A DNA stretch of 64,000 nt from Mycobacterium lacus (GTDB taxonomy: Bacteria; Actinomycetota; Actinomycetes; Mycobacteriales; Mycobacteriaceae). Location: NCBI RefSeq assembly GCF_010731535.1, contig NZ_AP022581.1, positions 4,287,952-4,351,951 on the forward strand. Direction: 5' to 3'. This document shows positions 27,378-36,181 of this stretch, in pieces (position 1 is the stretch's first letter; each line of letters begins with the position of its first letter). The notes below the pieces were generated by a model. That model saw only the letters and a list, made by a program, of their open reading frames with translations, had not been told where the DNA came from and searched no databases. Made by a program: the position numbers and the translations under genes.

Positions 27378-28199
27378 ATGGCCCCGACACCGTTGGCCGC
27401 CGACTTCTGCTTCGGCGAAGGGCCGCGCTGGTTCGAGGGACTGCTGTGGTTCTCCGACATGCTCGGCGAAGCCGTGCACACCTCGGACATGCGCGGCTCG
27501 CTGACCAGGTTGCCGCTGCCTGGCCACTACCCGTCCGGCCTAGGCTTCCGGCCCGACGGGTCGCTGTTGATCGCCTCTGCCGAAGACCGGCTGGTCCTGC
27601 GCTACGACGGGGAAACCACGGAACCAATCGCTGACCTCGCTGACCTCGCACCGGCCAACCTGGGCGACATGGTGATAGACGACGCGGGGCGGGCATACAT
27701 CGGCTCCCAGGCATTCACCGGCGGCGGCTTGATCATCCGGCTCGACCCGGACGACAGCGCAACCGTCGTCGCCGAGGATCTCGACTTCCCCAACGGGATG
27801 GTCATCACCCCGGACCACAAGACCCTGATCGTCGCCGAATCCATGGCCCGACGGCTGACCGCGTTCACCATCGCCGACGATGGCGCACTCACCGACCGCC
27901 GGGTCTTCGCCGATGGCCTGGACGGACCGCCCGACGGGATCGCGCTCGACGCCGAGGGCGGCGTGTGGACCTCGATGACGCTGGCTCATCAGTTCGAGCG
28001 GATCACCGAAGGCGGCGAGGTGACCGACCGCATCGATATGGGTGACCGGGTTGCCATCGCATGCACGCTCGGCGGCCCCCAGCGCCGCACGTTGTTCCTG
28101 CTTTCCAGCACCGACACCTATCCCAAGCGCCTCATCGGCACCCGGCTCTCCCGACTGGACGCCGTATTGGTTGCCGCCCCCGGCGCCGGACTGCCCTGA
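27378..28199 (+). CDS. SMP-30/gluconolactonase-like lactonase
   Basis: 273 residues, six-bladed propeller of the SMP-30/Gluconolactonase/LRE family. Metal-site elements are FGEGPRWFEGLLWFSDMLGE near residue 10 (first Glu), LDFPNGMVITPDHKTLIVAE near 136 (Asn) and DGPPDGIALDAEGGVWTSMT near 184 (Asp). Likely opens a lactone in a catabolic pathway. ATG 27378 chosen: family start, and the upstream frame runs through the operator. The downstream mini-frame at 28202 begins 3 bases after its stop. Confidence 0.87.
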   Translation: MAPTPLAADFCFGEGPRWFEGLLWFSDMLGEAVHTSDMRGSLTRLPLPGHYPSGLGFRPDGSLLIASAEDRLVLRYDGETTEPIADLADLAPANLGDMVIDDAGRAYIGSQAFTGGGLIIRLDPDDSATVVAEDLDFPNGMVITPDHKTLIVAESMARRLTAFTIADDGALTDRRVFADGLDGPPDGIALDAEGGVWTSMTLAHQFERITEGGEVTDRIDMGDRVAIACTLGGPQRRTLFLLSSTDTYPKRLIGTRLSRLDAVLVAAPGAGLP

Positions 28200-28201
28200 C
28201 A

Positions 28202-28315
28202 ATGACCGCAATAACCGGGGCCTACTACGAGCTGATCGACGACGCCGGCGAATCCGCGGCGCAGCGGCGAAACAGAGCGACACTTCCGCGATACTTTGTA
28301 AAGTCTCAGACATGA
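28202..28315 (+). pseudogene. Truncated thioesterase N-terminus, 37 codons
   Basis: MTAITGAYYELIDDAGESAA looks like the first 20 residues of actinobacterial hotdog thioesterases, after which similarity ends. The frame closes at a TGA overlapping the tetR ATG as ATGA. It contains operator copy 4. Probably a gene that lost all but its start when the tetR promoter was joined to it. A functional leader peptide coupled to tetR is the alternative. Assignment rests on a short stretch. Confidence 0.4.
28278..28303. promoter_or_regulatory. 26-bp TetR-type operator, copy 4 (before tetR)
   Basis: CGACA, 14 bases (CTTCCGCGATACTT), TGTAAAG, differing from the other copies by the first base and in the core. 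It ends 8 bases before the tetR ATG at 28312, the position expected for autoregulation. Confidence 0.75.
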
Positions 28316-28860
28316 GCCACGCGGTCCGGGCGACAGACATGACCGACGCCGACACCTCGACGCGCCAGCGCATCCTTGCGGCCACCGCCGAGGTGCTGGG
28401 TCGCAACGGGAAAACGAAGCTCAGCCTGTCGGAAGTCGCCGCCCAGGCCAGGGTCTCGCGCCCTACCCTCTACCGCTGGTTCGCGTCCAAAGAGGAGTTG
28501 CTCTCGGCGTTTACCCGCTACGAGCGGCAAGTCTTCGAAGGCGGGTTGGCCAAGGCAACGGCGGGACTGAGGGGAACGGACAGGCTCGACGCCGCGTTAC
28601 GATTCATCGTCGACTACCAGCACTCGTATTCGGGCGTGCGCATGGTCGACGTCGAGCCCGAGCTCGTCATCCCGCAGATGTCCGACGTCATACCGGAGAT
28701 GCGCGAAGGTTTGCAGCGACTCCTGCCCGGCCCCAACGCCGCGGTGAAGGCGGCGACGGCGATCCGGATCGCGATTTCGCACTACGTAGTTCGCAGCGAC
28801 GACGCGGATCAGTTCCTGGCGCAGCTACGCCACGCCGTCGGGATCAAGGGCAGTGACTGA
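28312..28860 (+). CDS. TetR-family regulator, probable controller of the 26-bp-site regulon
   Basis: 182 residues from ATG 28312. The N-terminal helix-turn-helix at about 18-62 (LSEVAAQARVSRPTLYRWFA) is typical of TetR. The ligand-binding domain is short and helical (FIVDYQHSYSGVRMVDVEPE, then AIRIAISHYVV). One 26-bp site lies 8 bases ahead and three more lie within 3.5 kb at the starts of neighbouring genes, so it is the obvious candidate to bind them. Effector unknown; acyl-CoA or a lactone would fit the neighbours. Convergent with the FAD oxidase. Confidence 0.87.
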   Translation: MSHAVRATDMTDADTSTRQRILAATAEVLGRNGKTKLSLSEVAAQARVSRPTLYRWFASKEELLSAFTRYERQVFEGGLAKATAGLRGTDRLDAALRFIVDYQHSYSGVRMVDVEPELVIPQMSDVIPEMREGLQRLLPGPNAAVKAATAIRIAISHYVVRSDDADQFLAQLRHAVGIKGSD

Positions 28861-28868
28861 ATCGCCCC

Positions 28869-30206
28869 TTAGTCGAACAGCACCGCCGCATTGAGGTAGC
28901 CCGTCGGGTCCAACGCCGCCTTCACCGCCCGCATCGTCGCGATGTCGGCGGCCTCCCGGGACATCGACAGGTAGGGCCGCTTGCGCGTGCCGACGCCGTG
29001 CTCGGAGCTGACGTTGCCGCCGTAGCCGGCGATCAAGCCCATCATCTCCGGATACAACGCCTGTTCCCGCTCTAACGGGAAGCGCAGCACGTTGAGGTGC
29101 AGGCTGCCCTCACCGACGTGGCCGAACAACACCGGCAGCGCGTCGTCAACGTGCGCATGGACCAATGCGACCGCGTCCCTTGCGAATCCGCCGATCGCCG
29201 ACAACGGCAGTGACACGTCGAACTTCAGCGGCGGCCCGTACACTCCGAGCACCTCGGCCAGCGATTCACGAGTGCGCCACAACCGTTGCTGCGCAGCGGT
29301 ATCCACGCCGACCGCGGGCTCATCGCACAGCTGAACCCCGTCCAGCAGTTCGGCGAGCCGTTCGGTTTGGTCGTGGTCGGCGGCCAGTTCCACCAACAGC
29401 AGCCAGTCACCCTCGACCGGACGCTCACCGGTCAGCGCGGCGGCCCGGCCGTCGATCAATTCCAGCGCCGCGATCCCGTCGACGTCGGCGAGCACCCGGC
29501 CGGCATCGACCAGCGCCTCCAGATCGGGGAATCCGCAGACCGCGGTCACCCGATGCGACGGCGTGGGGTGCAGCCGCAAATCCAGCGACGTGATGACGCC
29601 CAACGTGCCTTCGGCGCCGACGAACAGCGCCGGCAGGTCGTAACCGGTGTTGTCGCGGCGCACCGGGCTGTGCCGGCGCAGCAGCGAACCGTCGGGCAGC
29701 GCCACGTCCAGGCCGACGACCTGCTCGCCCATGTTGCCGTAGCGGACCGTGCGCAGGCCGCCCGCGTTCGTCGAGGCCATCCCACCGACGGTCGCGGTGT
29801 CCCGCGCCGACAGGTCCACACCGAACACCAGTCCGGCAGCGGTCGCCGCGTGCTGCACCGCGGCCAAAGTGGTGCCCGCGCCGACCTCGACCCGACGTTC
29901 CACGGTGTCGACATCGCTCACACCACAAAGCCTTTCGGTGGATAGCAGCACGTCGTCGTGCTCGGGGACGGTGCCGGCCACCAGCGAGGTGCGACCGCCC
30001 TGCACGGTGACGTACGCCCCGGCGTCGCGGCACACCCGCAGCACCTCGGCGACCTGGTCGGCCGAGCCCGGACGCACCAGCGCGCTGGCCCGGCCCCGAT
30101 AGCGGCCGGTGTGGTCGACGCCGCGACCGGCCAGAACGTCGGGATCGGTGATGACGTGGCTGGATCCCACCACACTCGCCAGGCTTCGCAGCATGCTCGC
30201 GGTCAT
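28869..30206 (-). CDS. FAD-linked oxidase, GlcD/D-2-hydroxy-acid type (Rv0161-like)
   Basis: 445 residues. N-terminal PP-loop FAD domain at about 35-210 (VQGGRTSLVAGTVPEHDDVL, then ARDTATVGGMASTNAGGLRT). FAD-oxidase C domain at about 215-445 with GHVGEGSLHLNVLRFP and the terminal EHGVGTRKRPYLS motif. Oxidises a 2-hydroxy acid or related substrate with an unknown acceptor. ATG 30206. It lies 7 bases after the SDR stop on the same strand and may be co-transcribed with it. Confidence 0.93.
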   Translation of the reverse strand: MTASMLRSLASVVGSSHVITDPDVLAGRGVDHTGRYRGRASALVRPGSADQVAEVLRVCRDAGAYVTVQGGRTSLVAGTVPEHDDVLLSTERLCGVSDVDTVERRVEVGAGTTLAAVQHAATAAGLVFGVDLSARDTATVGGMASTNAGGLRTVRYGNMGEQVVGLDVALPDGSLLRRHSPVRRDNTGYDLPALFVGAEGTLGVITSLDLRLHPTPSHRVTAVCGFPDLEALVDAGRVLADVDGIAALELIDGRAAALTGERPVEGDWLLLVELAADHDQTERLAELLDGVQLCDEPAVGVDTAAQQRLWRTRESLAEVLGVYGPPLKFDVSLPLSAIGGFARDAVALVHAHVDDALPVLFGHVGEGSLHLNVLRFPLEREQALYPEMMGLIAGYGGNVSSEHGVGTRKRPYLSMSREAADIATMRAVKAALDPTGYLNAAVLFD

Positions 30207-30213
30207 AGCACCG

Positions 30214-30954
30214 CTACACCTGTTTGTGCGGCACGTCGGTCACCAGCCCGCCGTCCATCACGAACTCACTGCCGGTCGCGTAGGACGACTCGTCGCTGGC
30301 AAGGAACACCACGAACGTCGACACTTCCCTGGGCTCGGCCGGGCGGCCAAGCGGGATGGTGACCACGTCTTCGGGCAGCTTGGCCGTCATCGGGGTGCGG
30401 ACGAAGTCCGGGTGAATCGAGTTCACCCGAATATTCAACGGCGCCAACTCCAAGGCCGCCGACTTCGCCAGACCGCGAACGGCCCACTTCGACGCGACAT
30501 ACGGATGCACGGCCGGTGCGCCGCGCAACCCCTCGATGGACGACACGTTGATGATCGAGCCTCCCCCGGCCGCGGTCATCGGTTCGACCGCCGCCCGCAT
30601 CCCCAGGAACGTGCCGGTCAGGTTGACGTCAATCACCTTCTGCCACTTGGCGAGGTCGAAATTCTTCAGTTGCCCGAGCGCGACGATGCCGGCGTTGTTG
30701 ACGAGCACATCGAGCTTGCCGAACTCGCCGGTCGCCGTCGCGACCGCGGCGTCCCACTGGTCGGGCCGCGTCACATCGAGGTGGACGTAGCGAGCGGCGG
30801 CCCCGATCTCGTCCGCCAGCGCCTTGCCCTCCTCGTCGAGGATGTCGCCGATCACCACCTTCGCGCCCTCCTCGACCAGCAGGCGAGCATGTGAAGCGCC
30901 CATGCCCCGGGCGCCCCCACTGATGAGTGCAACTTTGCCCGCTACCCGTCCCAT
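30214..30954 (-). CDS. FabG3-like short-chain dehydrogenase (hydroxysteroid type)
   Basis: 246 residues. Cofactor motif GGARGMG (about 13-19) with an Asp at strand 2 (GDILD), indicating NAD preference. NNAG at 86-89; catalytic Ser139, Tyr152 and Lys156 (YVASK). Close in my memory to M. tuberculosis FabG3 (Rv2002, a 20-beta-hydroxysteroid dehydrogenase), including GDILDEEGKALADE and DESSYATGSEFVMDGG. AAAGGAG sits 9 bases before ATG 30954. The longer open frame upstream belongs to the broken reductase. Confidence 0.9.
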   Translation of the reverse strand: MGRVAGKVALISGGARGMGASHARLLVEEGAKVVIGDILDEEGKALADEIGAAARYVHLDVTRPDQWDAAVATATGEFGKLDVLVNNAGIVALGQLKNFDLAKWQKVIDVNLTGTFLGMRAAVEPMTAAGGGSIINVSSIEGLRGAPAVHPYVASKWAVRGLAKSAALELAPLNIRVNSIHPDFVRTPMTAKLPEDVVTIPLGRPAEPREVSTFVVFLASDESSYATGSEFVMDGGLVTDVPHKQV

Positions 30955-30973
30955 GAAGCCGGGCTCCTTTCGA

Positions 30974-31876
30974 TTAGATGGCCACCATCGGTCTATAAAG
31001 CCCCATTCCGGTGACCAGCGGAAGATCGAGTGTGGTCCTAATACCCGGCGGCGCCGCGATGACCGCCGGGATCGCGTTGACGATCCGGCCCGCGGCGCCC
31101 ACGATCGGTTGTGGTTGTGGTCGCCCTTGCGGCTGGTCGGGCAGATGTCGACGGCGTACGACGGCTCGCCGGTGATCTCGACGCGATACGAGCCGCCGCC
31201 CAATGCGGGTTGCGACCAGTCGGGTCGCAGGTCTGGCCGCAACCGGGTGGTGTGCTCGATGCCGAGGCCCGCCGCCGTCCCCCAGGCCATCGTGAGCACA
31301 CCCGGGCGCAGCAGCATCGGCAGTTCGTCCAAGGGTTTGGCCAACCCCATGACGTTGAACATGACCTCCGAGCCGTCGTATGTCGCATAATCGGCGATCT
31401 CCAGGCAACGCACCTGCTCGATGCGCTGGCAGGTCCCGGCGAGCGCGAACGGGATGAGGTCGTTGGCAAATCCCGGGTCGACGCCGCTGACGAAGATGCT
31501 CAAATTGCCTTGCCGGGCAGCGTCTTCGATGCGGGAGATGTGCTTCTCGGGCATGACGCCCCACGGACGACCCCACGACATTGATGCCGGCGGCCAGGAT
31601 CCGCCTGACGTCGTTCATCGCATCGGGCAGGCGGGTATCGCCCATGGCGCGTTCGACGACGCACTCCGGTTCGGCGGCCAGAACCGCGTCGAGGTCACTG
31701 ACGGCTGTGACGCCCATGTCGTATCCGAACCCGGCCAGCGCGCCGGCGTCCTTGCCGACCTTCTCCGGAGCGGACACACACAGCCCTGTCAATTCGAACC
31801 GCGGATTGGCGACGAGCGCGGTCAGCGCTAGCCGGCCGACGTTTCCGGTGCCGACGTGAGCGACGCGGATCGACGC
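30974..31876 (-). pseudogene. Broken DapB-like/amine-dehydrogenase-family NAD(P) reductase
   Basis: Pieces in three frames line up with mycobacterial dihydrodipicolinate-reductase-like proteins of about 350 residues. First, IRVAHVGTGNVGRLALTALV to AAGINVVGS; a frame change and small deletion near 31575; then GVMPEKHISRIEDAARQGNL to MAWGTAAGLG. An internal deletion of about 80 family residues rejoins at IEHTTRLRPDLRPDWSQPAL. A last frame change near 31100 leads to AAGRIVNAIPAVIAAPPGIR and the TAA at 30974. No start codon remains at the left junction. It lies 19 bases before the SDR, once probably an operon partner. Confidence 0.8.
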
Positions 31877-32063
31877 GTTCCATAGCCGCGTCGACCGGAA
31901 GGTTCCAGGGCACGATCCGTTCATCGGAAGCGCCGAGTATGTCTCCAATCTCCATGAGCCCGTCGTTGAGGCGCGATCGGATAGTACGCAATGCCAGGTT
32001 CTGCTGGGCCTCGACGGTACCGGCAAGGTTTTGGCGTGTCATAACCGAAGTCACGTGCGCCAT
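31876..32063 (-). pseudogene. N-terminal fragment of an unrecognised protein fused to the reductase remnant
   Basis: From ATG 32063 the frame reads MAHVTSVMTRQNLAGTVEAQ and continues to IVPWNLPVDAAMERV near 31876. There the reductase similarity begins in a different frame. The amino-acid pattern looks like genuine protein, but I cannot place the family. Beyond the junction the frame continues only as an antisense-like shadow. Likely the 5' end of a gene whose remainder was lost in the same deletion that removed the reductase start. Confidence 0.4.
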
Positions 32064-32301
32064 CGGCAGGCAATTTCCCTTTGCATCGGACAACAATCGG
32101 ACGCGCAAACAGTCTTGAGAGTTGATTCCGGGCGGGTCGGGTTCGCGGTGCCCCCCCGTCGGATTGAATCTTCGCCTGCCAGGTTCAGCGGTCGCCGCCT
32201 TCGGCGTCGGTAACGCCGTGCGCACCAATCCTGTATGGGCCAGCGGGCGTGGGGCGGCTCGAGAAGGCATTCAGCCAAAGCTAGCCCAGGAGCTTGTGCA
32301 A
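32064..32301. other. Non-coding stretch upstream of the PE4-like gene
   Basis: No reading frame with coding character on either strand and no repeat seen. It separates the decayed region from the PE4-like promoter at 32305. Confidence 0.5.
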
Positions 32302-32304
32302 AAC

Positions 32305-32335
32305 GCCAGACTTCCCGACCGGACAGTTCTACCCT
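32305..32335 (+). promoter_or_regulatory. PE-type promoter, copy 1 (PE4-like)
   Basis: GCCAGAC (32305-32311), 17 bases, CTACCCT (32329-32335). TACCCT fits the TANNNT -10 pattern. The same two boxes at exactly the same spacing precede all four PE genes in the window. It lies 55 bases before the ATG. Confidence 0.7.
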
Positions 32336-32390
32336 CTGACTAATACCCAATACCCGCGGTTACGGGTTGGCGCGCGTGAAGGAGGGGGAG

Positions 32391-33902
32391 ATGTCCCACC
32401 TGCTCACTGCCCCTGACATGTTGGCAACGGCCGCGACCGATGTGGACGGGATTGCCTCGGCAATCAGCGCGGCCAATGCGGCCGCGGCGGGCCCCACGTC
32501 GAGCGTGCTCGCGGCGGCCAACGACGAGGTGTCGGCGGCCATCGCGAGAATCTTCGGCGCATACGGCCAGGAGTACCAGGCGATTGTCAAGCAGGCGGCC
32601 GCGTTTCATCACGAGTTCACTCGGGCGTTGGCCGCCGCCGCGAACGCCTACACACACGCCGAGGCCGCCAACGCCGCCCTGGTAAATGGGGCGGTATCGA
32701 ACGCGTTGGGCGCGATCAACGCGCCGATCCGGTCGCTGTCGGGGCAGCCGGCGGTCAGCGCCGGCGGGTCCGGTGCGCTGACGACGGCGCGGTCGGCGCT
32801 GCTGGCGGATCCGGTGGTCGCGTTGATCATGGGCGGCACCAACAACCCGCTGCCCGATCCCGAGTACGTGACGACCATCAACAGCAAGTACATCCAACCG
32901 CTCTTCGGAGGGGCCATCCCGCAGGGCCTGTTCACGCCCGAGCAGTTCTGGCCGGTGACCCCCAATCTCGGCAACATGACGTTCAACCAATCCGTCACCC
33001 AGGGCGTCGCGCTGCTGAGCGCCGAGGTCACCAACCAACTGGGCATGGGTAACAAGGTCGTCGTCTTCGGCTACTCACAGAGCGCCACGATCGTGAACAA
33101 TTACATCAACGGACTGATCGCGGCGGGCTCGCCTAATGCGAGCGACATTTCCTTTGTGACGATCGGAAATCCCAACACCCCCGAAGGCGGGCTGCTCTCA
33201 CGCTTTCCCGGCTTTTACATCCCGTTCTTGGATGTGCCGTTCAATGGTGCGACACCACCGAATAGTCCTTACCCGACGAGCATTTACACAATCCAGTACG
33301 ACGGCATCGCCAACGCCCCGCGATACCCGCTCCACATCCTCTCGGACATCAACGCCCTCATGGGCTACTTCTACGTGCACGGCGACTACCCGAACCTCAC
33401 GGCCGCGCAGATCGCCAACGCCGTGCCGTTGCCGACGTCCCCGGGCTACGCCGGCAACACCCAGTACTACATGATCCTGACCCAGGACCTGCCGCTGCTG
33501 CAGCCGATTCGCGACATCCCGTATGCCGGTCCCCCGATCGCCGACCTGTTCCAGCCGCAGCTGCGGGTGCTCGTCGACCTGGGCTACGGCGACTACGGGC
33601 CGGGCCTCAACTATGCCGACATTCCCACCCCGGCCGGGCTGCTCTCCATTCCCAACCCGTTCGCCGTCACCTACTACCTGGTTAAGGGGTCCTTGCAGGC
33701 GCCCTACGGCGCAGCGGTGGAAATTGGGGTGGAAGCCGGATTGATCGGGCCGGAGTGGTTCCCGGACACCTATCCGTGGGTTCCGTCGCTAAACCCGGGC
33801 CTGAATTTCTACCTCGGCCAGCCTCAGGTGACGTTGTTATCCCTGCTGAGCGGCGGTCTCGGGGACGTCCTGCGGTTGATTCCGCCGCCGGTCTTCGACT
33901 GA
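32391..33902 (+). CDS. PE4: PE/PE-PPE-domain serine hydrolase (PE4-like)
   Basis: 503 residues, matching M. tuberculosis PE4 (about 502). The PE domain spans 1-100 with the type VII secretion motif YxxxE at Tyr87-Glu91, so export by an ESX system (ESX-5 in homologues) is expected. The PE-PPE alpha/beta-hydrolase domain spans about 145-400 with the nucleophile elbow GYSQS (Ser229). ATG 32391 has GGAGGGGGAG directly ahead; an in-frame start 8 codons earlier is weaker. No PPE partner is adjacent. Likely a cell-envelope lipase or esterase. Confidence 0.93.
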   Translation: MSHLLTAPDMLATAATDVDGIASAISAANAAAAGPTSSVLAAANDEVSAAIARIFGAYGQEYQAIVKQAAAFHHEFTRALAAAANAYTHAEAANAALVNGAVSNALGAINAPIRSLSGQPAVSAGGSGALTTARSALLADPVVALIMGGTNNPLPDPEYVTTINSKYIQPLFGGAIPQGLFTPEQFWPVTPNLGNMTFNQSVTQGVALLSAEVTNQLGMGNKVVVFGYSQSATIVNNYINGLIAAGSPNASDISFVTIGNPNTPEGGLLSRFPGFYIPFLDVPFNGATPPNSPYPTSIYTIQYDGIANAPRYPLHILSDINALMGYFYVHGDYPNLTAAQIANAVPLPTSPGYAGNTQYYMILTQDLPLLQPIRDIPYAGPPIADLFQPQLRVLVDLGYGDYGPGLNYADIPTPAGLLSIPNPFAVTYYLVKGSLQAPYGAAVEIGVEAGLIGPEWFPDTYPWVPSLNPGLNFYLGQPQVTLLSLLSGGLGDVLRLIPPPVFD

Positions 33903-33965
33903 TCAGCTGCGATCCCCACGAATCGGCCTGCGCCGCAACGCCGTGCAAACGATTTGGCCGAAAAC

Positions 33966-33996
33966 GCCTGACTTCCTGGCCGCGCTCCTCTAGGCT
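33966..33996 (+). promoter_or_regulatory. PE-type promoter, copy 2 (PE3-like)
   Basis: GCCTGAC (33966-33972), 17 bases, CTAGGCT (33990-33996), 84 bases before the ATG. TAGGCT is a good -10 match. The rest of the 178-base gap has no other recognised element. Confidence 0.7.
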
Positions 33997-34080
33997 CTCC
34001 CGGCACCCGCTTTCGCGCCGGCTGCGCTTGGGTCGGTCCCGTGGGGTGCGCAATGACCTCGCTGTCGGACAGGAGACAAG

Positions 34081-35535
34081 ATGCCCGATGTGATCGCAGT
34101 CCCGGAGCTGTTGGCGGCGGCGGCCGCGGACGTCGATGGGATCGGTTCGGCGATCAGCGCGGCCAGTGCGGCCGCGGCGGGCCCAACGGCCGGTGTGCTG
34201 GCGGCGGCCGCCGATGAGGTGTCGGCGGCCGCCGCGGCGCTGTTCAGCGCATACGCCGACGACTGTCAGGCCGTCCTGAAACAGGCCGCGGCCTTTCACG
34301 GCGAGTTCACCGAGGCGCTGGCCGCCGCCGGGGCCGCCTATGCGCAGGCCGAGGCCGCCAACGCGGCCGCCGTGTCGGGCGCTCTCAACGCGCCGATCCA
34401 AGCGCTGCTGGGACTGGGCGGCACCGGACCCAGCGGCGTCGTCGGCACGCCGACTTCGACCCCGATGCTGTCCGGCAACCCGCTCACGGCTTTGATCATG
34501 GGCGGCACCGGGTATCCCGTATTTCCCGCCGATGTCTTGGCGATCCTTGACAGCGCATATATCCAGCCGGTTTTCGGGCCCAACAACCCGGTCGGCCAGT
34601 ACACGCCCGAGGAGTGGTGGCCGTTTATCGGGAACCTGTCACTCGACCAGTCCATCGCCCAGGGCGTCATTTTGCTGGACAACGGAATCAACGCGGAACT
34701 GCAAAATGGGCATGACGTCGTCGTTTTCGGCTACTCGCAAAGCGCCGCGGTGGCCACCAACGAAATACGTGCCCTTATGGCGCTACCACCCGGTCAACAA
34801 CCAGACCCAAGCCGGCTAGCTTTCATGATGATCGGTGACATCAACAACCCCAACGGTGGCGTCCTGGAGCGTTACACCGGCCTTTACATCCCGTTCCTGG
34901 ATATGTCGTTCAACGGTGCGACCCCACCGAATTCGCCCTACCAGACCTACATTTACACGGGCCAATACGACGGCTACGCCCACAACCCGCAATACCCGCT
35001 CAATATCTTGTCCGACATCAACGCCTTCATGGGCATCAGCTTGGTGCACAACGCGTATCCCTTCACGGCCGCCGAGGTGGCGAATGCCGTGCCGTTGCCG
35101 ACGTCTCCGGGCTACACCGGCAACACGCATTACTACATGTTTCTGACCCACGACCTCCCGCTGTTGGCGCCCCTTCGCTACGTCCCCTTCGTAGGGACCC
35201 CGATAGCCGACCTAATTCAGCCCGACCTACGGGTGTTGGTCGACTTGGGCTACGGCTACGGCTACGCGGATGTGCCCACCCCGGCCAGCCTGTTCCCGCC
35301 AATCAACCCGATCGCGGTGGCCGCCGCCCTGGCGAATGGGGCGGTGCAAGGCCCCCAGGCCGCCCTGGTAGACATCGGATTGCTCCCGCCCTCCTCGCTG
35401 CCCACCACGTATCCATACGTTCCGTCGGCGAATCCGGGCCTGATGTTCAACTTCGGCCAGTCGAGCGTGACGGAGCTGTCGGTGCTCAGTGGAGCCATCG
35501 GGTCCGTGACCAGACTGATTCCGCCACTTACGTGA
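34081..35535 (+). CDS. PE3: PE/PE-PPE-domain serine hydrolase (PE3-like)
   Basis: 484 residues. PE domain 1-100 with YxxxE at Tyr87-Glu91; PE-PPE hydrolase domain about 135-385 with GYSQS (Ser219). It shares long blocks with the gene upstream (FNGATPPNSPY, ANAVPLPTSPGY, DLRVLVDLGYG), so the two are tandem duplicates. GACAGGAGACAAG precedes ATG 34081. Its own promoter suggests independent transcription. Predicted secreted esterase/lipase. Confidence 0.93.
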   Translation: MPDVIAVPELLAAAAADVDGIGSAISAASAAAAGPTAGVLAAAADEVSAAAAALFSAYADDCQAVLKQAAAFHGEFTEALAAAGAAYAQAEAANAAAVSGALNAPIQALLGLGGTGPSGVVGTPTSTPMLSGNPLTALIMGGTGYPVFPADVLAILDSAYIQPVFGPNNPVGQYTPEEWWPFIGNLSLDQSIAQGVILLDNGINAELQNGHDVVVFGYSQSAAVATNEIRALMALPPGQQPDPSRLAFMMIGDINNPNGGVLERYTGLYIPFLDMSFNGATPPNSPYQTYIYTGQYDGYAHNPQYPLNILSDINAFMGISLVHNAYPFTAAEVANAVPLPTSPGYTGNTHYYMFLTHDLPLLAPLRYVPFVGTPIADLIQPDLRVLVDLGYGYGYADVPTPASLFPPINPIAVAAALANGAVQGPQAALVDIGLLPPSSLPTTYPYVPSANPGLMFNFGQSSVTELSVLSGAIGSVTRLIPPLT

Positions 35536-35548
35536 GCATCAGGCGCGG

Positions 35549-36181
35549 TTACGCGCCTAGCGGACACTGGTTGCGAATCGACTCGTCGCGGATCAGCCCG
35601 CGCAGCAGCGCGGTGCTGAACTCGGCCGCGATCTCCTTGGCCGTACGCCGACCGCTCGGTCGTAGCCAGCGGTAGCTGCCCAGCGTCATCCCGATGTAGC
35701 CCAGCGCCACCACGTGCGAGTCGCATGGGTAGAACTCGCCGCTGGCAATCCCGCGGTCGATCAGGCCGTGCACATGTTCGTAGACTTGCTGTTCCTTCTC
35801 ACGCACCTCGGCGACCTGCTCGGGGGTGAACCACTCCGTGATGTAGGGCTGCTCCTGGAAGTACACGGCGGCCCGCTCGGGATTGTCCGCGATTCCGGTG
35901 AGCAGTCGGACGGTGTACTGATAGAGGGCTTCGCGGGCCGTCCAGGACGGCTCGTCGTGCACGGCGGCCAGCGTGCCCTCGGCGGCCTGGCGGTAGATGT
36001 CGAACAGGATCAGCGATTTGCTGGCGTAGTAGTGGTAGACCGTGGCCTTATTCAGCCCGATCACGTCGGCGACGTCGTCCATGCGGGTGCCGTGATAACC
36101 GCGGGCGGCGAACAGCTTGGTGGCAACCGCCAGCAACTCCTCGCGGCGCGAAAGCCCGTTCTCGGATGGCATTTGTGGCAT
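35549..36181 (-). CDS. TetR-family regulator (Rv0158-like)
   Basis: 210 residues. HTH at about 33-62 (MDDVADVIGLNKATVYHYYA); C-terminal domain of the TetR_C_33/AcrR type with YQYTVRLLTGIADNPERAAV. ATG 36181; ATG 36172 is an alternative. Convergent with the PE3-like gene (13 bases) and divergent from the 41-residue gene (142 bases). Target genes are not evident from the sequence. Confidence 0.92.
   Translation of the reverse strand: MPQMPSENGLSRREELLAVATKLFAARGYHGTRMDDVADVIGLNKATVYHYYASKSLILFDIYRQAAEGTLAAVHDEPSWTAREALYQYTVRLLTGIADNPERAAVYFQEQPYITEWFTPEQVAEVREKEQQVYEHVHGLIDRGIASGEFYPCDSHVVALGYIGMTLGSYRWLRPSGRRTAKEIAAEFSTALLRGLIRDESIRNQCPLGA

Noticed and set aside
30955-31581. A 455-residue fusion of reductase and SDR in one frame
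   Set aside because: The SDR has its own Shine-Dalgarno and family start at 30954; the upstream part is just the middle fragment of the broken reductase happening to share the frame.
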